Source: Membranipora membranacea (Eukaryota; Bryozoa; Gymnolaemata; Cheilostomatida; Membraniporidae). Taken from it: DNA of 60,000 nucleotides. Of the stretch, positions 36,829 through 48,461 are shown piece after piece (position 1 is the stretch's first letter; each line of letters begins with the position of its first letter). Location: NCBI GenBank assembly GCA_914767715.1, contig OU612071.1, forward strand, positions 8,789,493 through 8,849,492. The letters are read 5' to 3'. A program made the translations under genes and the position numbers. The notes beneath the pieces were generated by a model. That model was given only the letters and a program-made list of their open reading frames with translations, was not told the origin of the DNA and made no database searches.

Positions 36829-38025
36829 CGACAACTTGGCCCGAGACAAACTTGGCGCGAGCCAAACTTGGCCCGAGCCAAACTAGGCCAGAGCCAAACT
36901 TGGCCCGAGCCAAACTTGGCCCGAGCCAAACTTGGCCCGAGCCAAACTTGGCGCGAGCCAAACTTGGCCCGAGCCAAACTTGGCCCCAAATATAAAACTT
37001 GGCCCGATGGAATGAAACTTGGCCCCAATTAGTAAAGCTTGGCCCCAATTAGTAAAACTTGGCCCCATGCAATGAAACTTGGCCCCAATTAGTAAAACTT
37101 GGCCCCAAGTACTGAAACTTGGCCCCAATTAGTAAAACTTGGCCCCAGGTACTGAAACTTGGCCCCAATTAGTAAAACTTGGCCCCAAATACTGAAACTT
37201 GGCCCCAATTAGTAAAACTTGGCCCAATGCAATGAAACTTGGCCCCAATTAGTAAACTTGGCCCCAAGTACTGAAACTTGGCCCCAGTTAGTAAAACTTG
37301 GCCCCAGGTACTGAAACTTGGCTCCAATTAGTAAAACTTGGCCCAAAGTACTGACACTTGGCCCCAATTAGTAAAACTTGGCCCCAAGTACTGGAACTTG
37401 GCCCCATGTACTGACACTTGGCCCCAATTAGTAAAACTTTGCCACAAATATAAAACTTGGCCCCAAGTACTGAAACTTGGCCCCAATCAGTAAAACTTGG
37501 CCCCAATCAGTATAACTTGGCCCAAATTAGTAAAACTTGGCCCCAAACATAAAACTTGGCCCCATGTACTGAAACTTGGCCCCAATTAGTAACACTTGGC
37601 CCCAAATAAAAAACTTGGCACCATGTTATGAAACTTGGCCCCAATAACTAAGACTTGGCCCGAATCGAAAACTTAGCCCAATGCAATGAAACTTGGCCCA
37701 AAATATACAACTTGGCCTCATGTACTGAAACTTGGCCCCATGTAATGAAACTTGGTCCTATGTAATGAAACTTGGCCCCAATTAATATAACTTGGCCCCT
37801 ATATAAAACTAGGCCGCATTTATCATGAAACTTGTCCCCAATTAGTTTAACTTGGCCCCAATTGGTAAAAATCTGCCCCAAATATGAAACTTGGCCCAAT
37901 GCAATGAAACTTGGCCCAAAATATAACACTTGGCCCCATGAACAGAAAATTGGCCCAATCTAACGAAACCTTGCCCCAATCAGTAAAACTTGGCCCCAAA
38001 TACAAAACTTGGCCCCACATAGTAA
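36829..38025 (-). repeat. Left minisatellite terminal inverted repeat of the MULE
   Basis: It holds dozens of units. The outermost are about 16 bp (AACTTGGCCCGAGCCA). From about 36990 inward they become 18-20 bp (AACTTGGCCCCAATTAGTAA, or with GTACTGA, GCAATGA, ATATA inserts). All keep an invariant core AACTTGGCCC. Apparent long proteins through it in every frame are artefacts of the repeat. Confidence 0.95.
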
Positions 38026-38859
38026 AATTAGTAAAATATCAAAGTCAATTACCTTATCTGGTCGTTAAGACATATGCTTTTATTTTTGTCATGCGTTTAG
38101 ATTATGAAATAAACGTGTGTGTAGCTGCAATAAACTTTTATTTAATACAATTAATTATCAGAAGCATCGATTTAAAAAAATGAAAGAGAATTATGCATGT
38201 GTATTAATAGTTACCTTATTATTGAATATAAAACTACAGAAGAACACAAAAGCCACTGTATGCAGGCAAAAATGATAATCCGTTCTTGCAAAATTAAACA
38301 TTGTTTCCATTATAGAGACAAAATGAATTTTTTGAGATTGAATGTGTGATTAAAAATGAGATGTTTATAAAGTTTGATGCAAAATATAAAATAGAGTAAG
38401 CAGCTATTTATTTATAGTATTTATGTAATAGCTAAACCTGAGCTAAAACCAATAGTTCTTCGAGTTTTATGCAACACAAAAATTTGGCTTTCAAGTGATA
38501 ATACTTCGGTACTACCATGTACTAAGATGAAAACTATTGAGAGACAAAATACAATTTCTTCTGAGATTAGAAATGAGGTAACAATAAGACAATTTACAAT
38601 GGTTGTTGCAAAAATATAAATGAAACAGTATGGGCAGTTAGATTGTTAGCTATTTACAAAACTTAGTTTCACAGTCTCCTAAGAGATAATTAATACATAG
38701 GTACCACCATGTAAAATGATGAAAAAAAATATGAGATAAAATACAAATTTCTGGGATAAGAAATGAGATGAAAATCTGAGAATTTATAATGATGATGCAG
38801 CAAACTAAATGAAACATAATTGGCAGTATGATTCTAAGTCTATCAATGCCATGAACTAT

Positions 38860-41800
38860 TTACAATGCATGTGTATGATATAATTGTAGGTGCTTAGAAG
38901 CTGTGAATTCTTCATCCACATCTTTAGAGCAGGAGTCGTCAACAGCAGGAAGCATATGGTGTGCAATATTTATTATTTGCCTGTAATAAATATTGTCTTC
39001 ATCGAGGCGATCCCAGGCTTTTACCCGAAACCTGTTGAGTCTTTCATATTTTAATTTTTTATTTAGACTGCTAAAGCCTGCTGGAATATCTTCCAGCTCC
39101 AGTTCTACGGAAGATGACTCCTTCCGTAACTCTTCAATCAACATAAATGTTGGGGGCTTATCAACTCTCACCTGGTGATTAATCTTGTTATGCCAGCCTG
39201 AAAACGGAAACAATATTATTCAATATGCACACATAGCTCCTGTTTTAAAGAAGCCTGTGAATATTATTTACTTTCAAGCTATAGTAACGCCTCCCAATAT
39301 TTGGTATCATATTGGATGTCTCGGGCTAATCAAGAGCACTGGCTCGTGATTAACCAGATACCTCCAATAGGATTTGTGGCAACTTTTTAGATAGCCTATG
39401 AATTCAGTTGTACCGATGAGCTTCATTCCAACAAATTTTCATCGTCATGTTATTAGCAATTCTTCTAATACCTAAGCAATAGTCATATACCAAAAGGCGC
39501 TACTATAGCTTTAACTTTATGATTTAAAGCATAGATTTTTGTAACACAGAAACAAAATGTTGGTTGTTGCTCATTGCATACTGAGTGATGAACGTTTCTG
39601 ATCAAGTGAAGATTGCTTTACAACCTTAAACGAATTGTGAAATTGAATGACAGTTACCTTCCAGAGAGTTATTTGTCTTTATCGCCTGTCGATACACACT
39701 CCAGAATTTTGGCTCAAATCCTCCAATGAGCCATGTAATCTCAAAATACTCAAACAACTGCCTGAAGTGAGGCTCGTTGTTCTCTGTGACCACATAGCGA
39801 TAAGCTTCCTGAATCAAGTGGACAGGTAGGTAGGAGAGCCCCCACAAAAACCCACAAGCAGGACGAGTTCTGTGGTGATGGCGATAGCCTGATGTGAGAC
39901 CTGTAACATTAACCATGCACTATCAAGTTTTTGAGCTTGAGCTGATGTGAGAAGTTATGCTAGTATAAAGTTTTTCTTTTTTTCTTCATTTGTGCTTTCT
40001 CAATTATGACTAAATAACTTCATAAGGAGTTAAAATTTGATATTTATTATATTATTAATATATCGGTTTATTGCATATTTATAATCAGAATATTGGTTGC
40101 CCTTTAACATATTAACTTGTTCGCAATTAATAATGGCGTGATTGTAAACGAGATAGTCTGATCAGTGGGTAACCTGTCGCTAATTAATCAGGATATCTAA
40201 CCATCAAATAGTCTGCCTGCTGCTTTGAAGACATAAGGACATATACGGAGGTTAGTTGCTTCCCCCCATCGGCTGTTTTAACAAAGCAGTTTATTGTCAG
40301 AAGTTGTTGGAAAGGTTTGACAACTGTCTTGAAGGTTCCATCTATACCCCTACAATTTTAATTAGTCATGCTGATGAAAGAAAATAATATATTGAAAATA
40401 CAACAATATTATGAGAAGAGGTGACAAAAGGAAAAAGACCTGCAAAAATGCAAATTCAATATTTGGCCTGCTGCATCAGTAGATGCTGTTTGTTGATACA
40501 GGATGACTTTCTAAATTACCAAGGCCCACGCATCCCATACAATGTAGTGTTTCTCTTCTACAGACAACAATGAACCACTTGAATATTCCTAGACTCAGGT
40601 TCGGTGGCAATGATTCCTTCAATTATTGTAATTTCAAACTTTGGTGCTTCCTGCCCTCGGTCTGTTTGATTTGCATAGCAAGATACACCATCGGTATTAT
40701 AAAGTTCCGTATTATGAGATCTGACTATAAAATATATCTGCATTGTTACTTTGCAGTAACACTCAAACTACCATATTTCCGAGTTTGTAGAAGTCTGAGG
40801 TGCCTATTCGTGGCAAAAAATGAGTACTCTGCCCCCTGATGGCCCTCTCACATCTCCAATCAGGAATCTGGGGGAGTTAGGCATCTTAAAGATAAAACAT
40901 TGCCGGATGAGTAACTATGCAGAATTAGATCTAAATCTTTCTAATGTTGATGGAAACCAAGTTGAACATAAATTTGTGGTTTGTTAGCCGCCTGTTATAA
41001 ATCGTTGGGAAAAGGATTTTCAAACATTGTTGATCAGCTTGTTAAGACCTACAGACACAGCAATGCTCAAGTTTGGTAAACAATTCAATTTCGAAACAGT
41101 CTGTCTGCAAAGCAAGAGCAACTATGCACATAATAAGACACCTCTATTGACTAACACATTACATCCTGAGTTAGTGTAACATGCATAATTCTATACCAAT
41201 TCTTTTGATGCACCATATACCTCAAAACTTAAGTTGGCTGGCTGTGACTGTACTGTGTTGGCCCTTCTCCTTTGTATCAAACGGCGCAAGTTTCTGTGAT
41301 TTGCGGCTTGGGGTATAACTGCAGTTTCTTCATAAAGCTTCTTAACAGCCCTATCAACAATAATTGTTGATGTCGGAGCAAACATATCCTCATCTACTAA
41401 CTTTTCTGCCTGGTAGAATCAATAAACAAACAAAAATCATCAGACTATCAGATAAACACATTTGTTTCAATGCAAGTAATCTGTAACATTCAAAAATTAT
41501 TAAAGTCAGAGAGCAGACAAGCTTTATAGTTTGCCTATAGAGTCAACTACCATACCTCTCTAGCGATGCGAGCACCTTCTAGTGGTTTCCTATAGGCAGG
41601 ATGATTGTGATCCCCTCTATTTATATTGAATGCTCCATTCGACTCTTTCACCATTGCTTTACACTTTGTTGGCTTGCCATACCTCGCACAACGCCATGAA
41701 ACTACCACTTCCTATCAAGAGATCAGGATAGTATACAGTAGTCATGTCAAGCCAACAAACAATTTCAGTACAATTCATGGCTTTATTATCAAATTTGTCA

Positions 41801-42006
41801 TTTGCGTTTTATTGGCAGCTTATTCCAAAATCAGGAAAATATGATTATGTTCAGTAGTTGGATGTCGCTGAAGTACCTCACAATCCCTGTTCTTCTTAAC
41901 ATAGTGATGTCCTAGATGTCGATTGATTAAGCAATCCCCTTTGCGCTGGGTCGCTGCTCTCACTAACGCAAACCTCGGACCATCGATAACTGTATCTATA
42001 GATTGC
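38860..42006 (-). CDS. FLYWCH zinc-finger MULE transposase (spliced, one segment unresolved)
   Basis: Exons on the minus strand are 41877-42006, 41556-41711, 41221-41409, 40202-40349, 39658-39900 and 38860-39197. All have GT donors and AG acceptors. The first two encode a FLYWCH finger: LINRHLGHHYVKKNRDCE joined to WRCARYGKPTKCKAM, then RGDHNHPAYRKPL. The third gives the linker APTSTII...RNLRRLIQRRRA. The fourth has GIDGTFKTVVKPF and SVYVLMSS, holding the first catalytic Asp of MULE DDE transposases. The fifth gives LTSGYRHHHRTRP and FEPKFWSVYRQAIKTNNSLE, and the sixth starts GWHNKINHQV, joining as NNSLEGWH, typical of the MULE C-terminus. The segment between 40350 and 41220 should carry one more exon that I could not place. 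No premature stop lies in the listed exons. Confidence 0.8.
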
Positions 42007-42204
42007 CTGAAATGTGCATTATGATATATGTTATGCAGTATGATGTGCGTAGGATTTAGCTGTTTAATCATTTTTTGTATTAATGAAGATGATGATAAGG
42101 ATGTTTTTCCACTATGACAAAGTACGAAGATTCATCAACACTTTTGTGCTTTGCCTGTGAGCAACTGCTCTGACCCGAGAATAGTGACAATATTACCGCT
42201 ATAC

Positions 42205-42282
42205 CTCACCTATAAGGCCCGTGCCTTATAGATGAAGGCGCCTTAGAGAGTGGAGCATAATATGCGCCTATATTATAGGCGC
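42205..42282. repeat. Cluster of three palindromes
   Basis: TATAAGGC/GCCTTATA (42211-42230), the perfect AAGGCGCCTT (42235-42244) and GCGCCTATA/TATAGGCGC (42264-42282) share GGCGCC-type cores. They lie just upstream of the transposase gene's first found exon and left of the tRNA-like sequence. Confidence 0.85.
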
Positions 42283-42342
42283 GGCTATCATTTGAAGCAT
42301 TTTTATATTTGACTTAGACCAAAACCGTGGTCTGAAAAGGAA

Positions 42343-42415
42343 AGCCGCATAGCTCAGTAGACAGAGCGCCTACCTTGTGAACACAATGTTGCTGGTTTGA
42401 ATCCGATCGAGGTCA
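42343..42415 (+). other. tRNA-like sequence (tRNA pseudogene or SINE head)
   Basis: A box TAGCTCAGTAG (about 42348-42358) and B box GGTTTGAATCC (about 42394-42404) match polymerase III internal promoter consensus, and a run of nine T follows. The acceptor and anticodon stems do not pair properly; the anticodon region TTGTGAACACAA is itself a palindrome. So it is not a functional tRNA. Confidence 0.65.
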
Positions 42416-42849
42416 GTTTTTTTTTCCAAAGGGGTGCCTTGTAGCTGTGGGGTGCCTCATAACTGTAGCATTTTTAATTTTTCCAAGGGAGGTGCTTCAT
42501 ATAAAAGATCAGCCCATTCTTCATTACCCAGAGTTATTACTCACAAACAAGTGGAGTTACCATCACGTCTCCTTGATCTCATGCAAGATGTAAAATGGAA
42601 TCGCTGCGCACATATGATGTCAACATAATTTACTTTGGTTGAATCCTGGTTTTATAAAGTGTTTCCATCTCCTCTAACTGTGAATGAGGAACAAAGAAGT
42701 CCCGGGCCTGTTTACAGGGTTTGATAATACAGATTAAAGTAGTGCTTGTTATATTCATTTATCATATTACAACATTTTGTTGTCTCGATGTGAAATTGTA
42801 ATGAAACATTGTTATCTTTGTTCTTCTATAATTGAAAGTACAACACCTT

Positions 42850-43524
42850 GGGCTAGGTTTTATATTATGGGCCAAGCTTTACTAATTGGGGCCAAGTTTC
42901 ATTCCATGGGGCCAAGTTTTATATCTGGGGCCAAGATTTCATAATTGAGACCAAGTTTCATTCCATGGGGCCAAGTTTTATATGAGGGGCCAAGTTTTAT
43001 TAATTGGGGCCAAGTTTCATTACATGGGGCCAAGTTTCATATTTGGGGCCAAGTTTCATTGTATGGGGCCAAGTTTTACTGATTGGGGCCAAGTTTCATT
43101 GCATAGGGCAAAGTTTTACTACTTGGGGCCAAGTTTCATTATATGGGGCCAAGTTTCATATTTGGGGCCAAGTTTTACTAATTGGGGCCAAGTTTCATTG
43201 CATGGGGCCAAGTTTCACTAACTGGGGCCAAGTTTCAGTACTGAGGGCCAAGTTTTACTACTTGGGGCCAAGTTTCATTGCGTGGGGCCAAGTTTCATAT
43301 TTGGGGCCAAATTTTACCAATTGGGGCCAATTGTCAGCATATGGGGCCAAGTTTGACTCGGGCCAAGTTTCATTGCATCGGGCCAAGTTTGGCTCGGGCT
43401 AATTTTCATTGCATCGAGTCAAGTCTGGCTGGGGCCAAAGTTGGCTGGGGCCAAGTTTGGCTGGGGCCAAGTTTGGCTCGGGCCAAGTTTGGTTCGGGCC
43501 AAGTTTGGCTCGGGCCAAGTTGTC
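42850..43524 (+). repeat. Right minisatellite terminal inverted repeat of the MULE
   Basis: The units GGGCCAAGTTTTACTAATTG and GGGCCAAGTTTCATTGCAT alternate inside, and 16-bp GGGCCAAGTTTGGCTC units lie at the outer edge (about 43420-43520). This is a mirror image of the left array's layout but about half its length. Confidence 0.95.
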
Positions 43525-43540
43525 ACGGATTCACTGAGAG

Positions 43541-44876
43541 TGAGAATACATTACTCGATACGTCAAGGCTAAACTTGCCATCCAGTTTTATGAAATATAA
43601 AATATATAAATAAAAATCCAGCTGTACTGATTGATCCATCATAGAACTCTTTTTTAAACACCTGATTATATTCTATAAACTCCAACTTCTATTTCCACTG
43701 TGTAAGATTGTCTTGGCATGTTTTGGACTTTTGAAAATGGAGACAGATCAAATGAGAAAGGTATGTTAAAGGCTTGGATCAGGTCTCATTGTTTAGGGAC
43801 TGCATGTGATAAAATTTGTGTGTTGAATTTGATGTCACCTGGATGATTAAAAAATGCAGGCGTAACCTGTAAATTGCTTCTGATTAACAGTACATATCAG
43901 TGAATATCAGAAAATGTTAGGATTTGGTTTACATAAGGTGGCAACAGCTTTGGTACTTTTCTGCTTACAAATGAAGTACTGCCTCAAACTGCAAGCGCAA
44001 TCAGCCCAATAATAGTGAAGGCGGTCCCCCCTTGTTGTGACACAGTGTTCTGTGCTTGGATAACTAGGTTGACCGACTGCCCAAATACTTACTCAAAGAT
44101 ACAGGCCCTTTGTTGATCTGAAACTGAAACTGTTACTGAAACCCATCTGAAACTGTAACTGCCAAGTTACTGGAATGTAGAGAAAATTCTGATATCACCA
44201 TCAATGATAATCATTGCAAACAGACTCAGCAAAGTAATTTATGTGATGTCACAAAATCAAAGAGTGAGCGGGAGAAAATACCAGTTATATGATATCACAT
44301 GTCGATATTGACAGTTTCAATCACGAAACAAATTGCTGTCTGACAACTTTAGCTACAGCATATATTTTAGGAGCAAAGTGACATCAAATCAAAGAAGTAA
44401 TCCCAATACCTTAATATTTCAAGGATAAAGTTGTTACTGATTACTGTTACTAATTTGGCTTTTTGACAGCAGGGTCTGTTTATCATCAAGATTGAACTAG
44501 TTAAAGCAGTGATTATGCTGTAAAAATAAGCAAACTTTAAAAAAAATCCTTATGGCCCACAAGTGATTTGCGTATAAGACGATCAGCCTTATTTAGGATG
44601 TGACAGAACACAAGTTATTGTTGGTCTGAATATCCAATTCAAGGGCTTGTGTCTGGTAATAGATTAACAAACATCCTTTACAGCATCACATAACAAAGAG
44701 AAAGCAACAATTGAAATTGAATGTTCCACATAAGGTTTCCCCTTCAAGTATGATTTGTTATTCCCTTATATTTATATGAATATCCTGTCACCATAAACCG
44801 ATCAAAATTGGGAATATCAAATTTCAAAGCTTCATCACAAACAAGTTTATGGTTCAGATGAGAGGTGTAGGAAATA
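43541..44876. other. Gene-free upstream region of the lectin gene
   Basis: No exon is recognised. It presumably holds the promoter of the downstream lectin gene, but no clear TATA-initiator pair could be assigned. Confidence 0.35.
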
Positions 44877-46730
44877 ATGGTTAAGGCAGTACTCCAGTAC
44901 ACCTCACATCGAAAGTCAAGGTTAGAGGAGATGGACTTCCACGTAGAGAAGCGGAGATCTAATCGGCAAACTACAGCCATAATCAGTGCCCTTCTATTGG
45001 GATTTCTGCTAATTTTAGTTATACTTTGTGTCGTTGTCATTGGTGCGCTTCAAATCAAAGAACTTCAGACAAGGATTGAGTCCCTAGACAAGGTGAGTTG
45101 GCTGAAAGAAAGAAACATTAGATAGCCTAGCCTTGCTGGTTACGTGATGTAACCATTGCATGCCATCAAACCATTGTAATGTTTACACTATGATCTCCAA
45201 ACAAGGGTAGAAACTTTGTGCAAAGACAACTGCAAATCATGAGCTCATCCAGATAGTGTCTTGCTCATTGCACTAATCGCAATGAATGAGGCAAAGCATT
45301 GAAGCTTATGTCAATACATGTTACAGTCAGCCGGTGAATTTCATTAACTGAACCGCACTACATAATAAATGGCGACAGGGCGTGTGGGTTGCATTGTAGG
45401 ATATCATGTATCACTCTCTTCACACGTCAATCTCAGTCAAACATTGAATGTTTGGCAAAATCAAGGTTTTTTCACACGCCTACAAATGTATCACTTCATT
45501 TAGATTCGTGGGACCACAGAAGATACGCGCATAGAAAAAAGAGAAGTTTCATCATTATCAGAAGCAAGCCTTCAATCACTACTGCTGACTAAGCTCCAGG
45601 ACCGCATTTCTGATGTACATGTTAAGTGTCAAGTTGGGGATTCGGATCTCCAGCGTGAAATCTCTGCTCAGGCCGCTGAACTCAGGGATGAGATGAAATC
45701 AGAAAGTTCAGATGTTCAGCTTCAGATCAGCACGGAACTGGGTGCTGTCAGAAGGAGTATCCAGCAGATCAACGAGACGGTCCATCGTTATCATGGCTTC
45801 ATTGCAGGTAATCCACATTTTCCATTCAAGCGATAAAGAAGTTTCAATCAAGTCTGCGTCGATCGACGACAGATTGCACCCCTTGTTATGGGAAATACTT
45901 GAACATAGATAGAATGTGAAAGATTTGTGTTCAGCTCACAATATCTTGAAACAAAATATTATTCACTTTTCACCTTGTATGTTTAGCAGATATCACTTGT
46001 GCATCTGGCTACAGACTGAATCCATATCGAGGTACATGCACAAGATTTGTGAGGACAGCTCTCAGCTGGTTTGATGCTAGAGAAAGTTGTGAGAATGCTG
46101 GTGAATATCTTGCTACTTTTGATACTTTGGAGTCCGCTTCCTGGGTCAGACACCAACAGCTTACTGCAGGTAACTTTTTAATTTCACCATCCGTCATATA
46201 TTTGCTGTTATACGGGAAAAGTCTTAGGAGAAATTTGATAACAAAGTTTTGCGAATTGGTACAGAAATACAAAATATGATGTGATATAATACTATTCTAA
46301 GCAAAAACCATGTAATGCACATCGATCATCATAATATGAACTCCGTTAAGAGAAAAAGCCCATCCGAATGTGCTTCTCGATCCAGTCACAAATTTTCCTC
46401 TCCACACAAATTTTTGTGGATAAGGAAATCTCAGCAGCTTACCTTGGAAACAGACAAACCTCAACACTTACTTTAATCAGCATTTACTTTATTTTAGGTT
46501 GGACAGAAGCTGCTTGGATTGGTGCAAAAAAACTCAGCGACAGCACAGAGTTCAGATGGTATGGTATCAATACTGGGCCTGTAACTGTAAGTTACTGGGC
46601 GATCGGACAACCTAATCATCCAAGCACCCACCATTGTGTGAAAACATGGCCAGCGCACCATCACTACTATTGGGATGACGGCACTTGTAGTTCTAAACTT
46701 AACTTTATATGTGAACAGAAAACTAACTAA
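44877..46730 (+). CDS. Type II membrane C-type lectin (complete, four exons)
   Basis: Exons are 44877-45092, 45504-45807, 45987-46169 and 46498-46730, all GT-AG. Starting at the inner ATG (44931) they give exactly 294 codons; the outer ATG (44877) adds 18. Exon 1 encodes a short basic cytoplasmic tail and one membrane segment (IISALLLGFLLILVILCVVV). Exon 2 is a roughly 100-residue coiled-coil neck. Exons 3 and 4 form a C-type lectin domain: ITCASGYRL, WFDARESCENAGEYLATFD, AWIGAKKL, GQPNHPSTHHC, YYWDDGTCSSKLNFICE, with the expected Cys positions. QPN replaces the EPN or QPD motif at the sugar/calcium site and WDD replaces WND, so specificity is unclear. It probably acts as a surface recognition receptor. 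Exon 3 has a tandem TAGCAG acceptor. Confidence 0.92.
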
Positions 46731-46984
46731 TATCTGTCCTTCTCTTGCTATATGGAAGCGTGAGAAAGTTTTTTATCAACCATAAAATACTTCTGAAAGA
46801 AATTGCCTTATGAAATTATATTAAATTGATATGGTGGCCTGGACCTGCCACAAACTTAAAATAGAAGTGGGTGATATATCAATTCTATTTGTCTCTTCGC
46901 ATACCCATTTTGCATTCAATCACTATAGATCATGTTTTCTTATGAGAAGACAAATCAGCAACACTTCAGCGTGCGCAAGGTTCT
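46731..46984. other. 3' flank of the lectin gene
   Basis: AT-rich, with no second coding signal; presumably the 3' untranslated region. The SINE begins just after it. Confidence 0.4.
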
Positions 46985-46994
46985 TTATCATACC

Positions 46995-47274
46995 TATATA
47001 GGTTATCAGGTTAGCCTAGTGGTTAGCGGGTTGGATCATCGATCTGACGACCGGGGTTCGATTCTCGTGCATGTCCACTGGTGTTACCTGAGAAGTCGAG
47101 TTCGGTAGGGTGTTCCAATGAGTACCAGCGCTTCATGCGATGTAGGTTCTCATCAGTCAGGGTTGGCTATGGAGTGCTTGAACCCAGTGACCGGGCGGTA
47201 AAGATGTAGTGTTCGCCACTTAGAAGTACCCATTGTGGCTTACATTAAGCGGTATATAAAAAAACTCATTATTG
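46995..47274 (+). mobile_element. tRNA-derived SINE
   Basis: An A box (TAGCCTAGTGG, about 47012-47022) and a B box (GGTTCGATTCT, about 47056-47066) head a ~280-bp unit. A tRNA-unrelated body and a 3' tail of ATTGTTATT type follow. Near-identical 10-mers TTATCATACC (46985-46994) and TTATTATACC (47275-47284) flank it as a likely target duplication. It was presumably mobilised by a LINE. It lies in the 3' flank of the lectin gene. Confidence 0.85.
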
Positions 47275-47484
47275 TTATTATACCTGGTCAAATTTTCATT
47301 GCATTTGAACAAATAGCGGCCCCTTGGCAGCCTCTCAAATACACCAATGTCTATAAGCCGCCTCATTGCTGATTTGTATTATATTGAACCCTGCTAGGAA
47401 ACCTTCAAGCGATTCTTTTCATTTCTATCTTCTATCTGATATTAGCATTAACTGACGCTGATATAGGCCATAAGATTATAGTGC

Positions 47485-47880
47485 GTGTCGCCATTCAATC
47501 TAATATGCAGCACTAGTAGAGAAAAGGTGTTCTGCCGATTCTTTCACCTCTTGGCAGAACAAACAGCAATTCTCACTCCTGGCATCTTATATTTAGCAAT
47601 GAAATCTCCCGTCTTAATCCCTCCGAGAGCTATCCTCCACATAAAATCTATATTCTTAATTCATATTAATCCGCCACCCCGCATTGTGAAAACCCTTCCC
47701 CTTTCATTATCTTGGTCAACTTCTTTGGGCACTTTAATATCGATAGGGTCTTCTTTTCCACATAACCGTGCACAACTCGGACACACAGACACATGTGGAA
47801 ACCCTATCCTTTCCAAACAATCCCATAACTTCCTCCTCAACCTATCAGCCTCAATATACACTCCCCAGAGACTAAAGCTG
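47485..47880 (-). pseudogene. LINE C-terminal zinc-binding fragment
   Basis: The frame 47661-47861 reads EADRLRRKLWDCLERIGFPH, then VCPSCARLCGKED. Immediately after it, across a stop, comes NIDFMWRIALGGIKTGDFIA, and in another frame CCLFCQEVKESAEHLF. 'F.W.+..G...TGDFI' followed by 'C.FC....E...HLF' is the zf-RVT domain at the C-terminus of many non-LTR retrotransposons. There are two frameshifts. The Cys-rich part upstream may be its own domain or another family. Confidence 0.6.
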
Positions 47881-48059
47881 ATTTAGAGTATGTATCAGGT
47901 GTCATCCTCCGAGACCAGAGACCAAAAATATGTATAAAGTCAAAACCTCTGGCGTCAAATATCAGTGAACACGGTCAGTATAGATTATGCTCAAGATGAA
48001 TTGCATGGCATTTTTCTCTAATCCGTATCAACCCAAGACCACTGTTCTCAATTGATGTC

Positions 48060-48461
48060 TCAATTGCGTCCCCTCAGTGGCACTGTCAGAGTTTTGAATC
48101 GTGCTGGTGGTTTGTATGTCTTGGCTGGCTCCCGAGTATGGGTTTGGTAATGTTGGGGGTCATAGACCATCCTAGGCCACTCTAGGGGTACTGGCAACAA
48201 GATCTCCCGGCAAACTCCTCCCAGCTTCTTCAGTAAAACCATATATTTTGTCTTTATTGTGCCAGCAGCTTGGCCGACTATCTGGGTTATTGAATGGTGT
48301 TCAAACATTTGGCTGGATGTGAACCGGACTGCCCCGCACCCACAGGCCCATTGGAGAACGTGGCTCCACACATGGTTTTCTAATGCTGTAGTGGTTTTCT
48401 CTGTAGCCTGGCATGACCCCAGAGGACAGGTTTGAGAGTACTGATTTTTGGCCATTTTCAC
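48060..48461 (-). CDS. Zinc-finger ORF of unknown affiliation
   Basis: An open frame of 133 codons begins MKMAKNQYSQTCPLGSCQAT, continues with ALENHVWSH and CGCGAVRFTSSQMFEHH, then a basic Pro-rich tail. Cys and His spacing suggests two degenerate C2H2-type fingers. It lies on the same strand as, and downstream of, the DIRS-like element, so it could be an accessory ORF or the start of another element. No stop interrupts it. Confidence 0.45.
   Translation of the reverse strand: MKMAKNQYSQTCPLGSCQATEKTTTALENHVWSHVLQWACGCGAVRFTSSQMFEHHSITQIVGQAAGTIKTKYMVLLKKLGGVCREILLPVPLEWPRMVYDPQHYQTHTREPAKTYKPPARFKTLTVPLRGRN

Larger units (their letters stand above)
36822..43532 (-). mobile_element. MULE DNA transposon with minisatellite inverted termini
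   Basis: The ends are two tandem-repeat arrays in opposite orientation (about 36829-38025 and 42850-43524). Both consist of GGGCCAAGTTT-based units in which 16-bp units lie outermost and 18-20-bp units inside. The extreme ends match (GACAACTTGGCCCGAG left; complement right). The direct repeat ACTGAGAG lies just outside on both sides (36814-36821 and 43533-43540), fitting the 8-10-bp target duplication of Mutator-like elements. Between the arrays is a spliced FLYWCH/MULE transposase gene. A tRNA-like sequence and clustered palindromes lie between the gene and the right array. The structure resembles foldback-type MULEs. Confidence 0.88.

Noticed and set aside
36761-37929. Long repetitive proteins of MGPSF/GQV/AKF type in several frames
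   Set aside because: They are translations of the minisatellite in all frames on both strands. The same happens in the opposite array at 42982-43613. No start context, splicing or conservation supports coding.
42343-42415. Functional tRNA gene
   Set aside because: Promoter boxes are present, but acceptor, anticodon and T stems do not pair correctly.
36829-43524. CRISPR-like array
   Set aside because: The units are contiguous with short variable parts, not repeats separated by unique spacers. The host is an animal and the arrays are transposon ends.
36822-43532. Interpretation as two independent satellites that happen to flank a gene
   Set aside because: Mirrored unit order, matching extreme ends, flanking direct repeats and a transposase between them favour one element.
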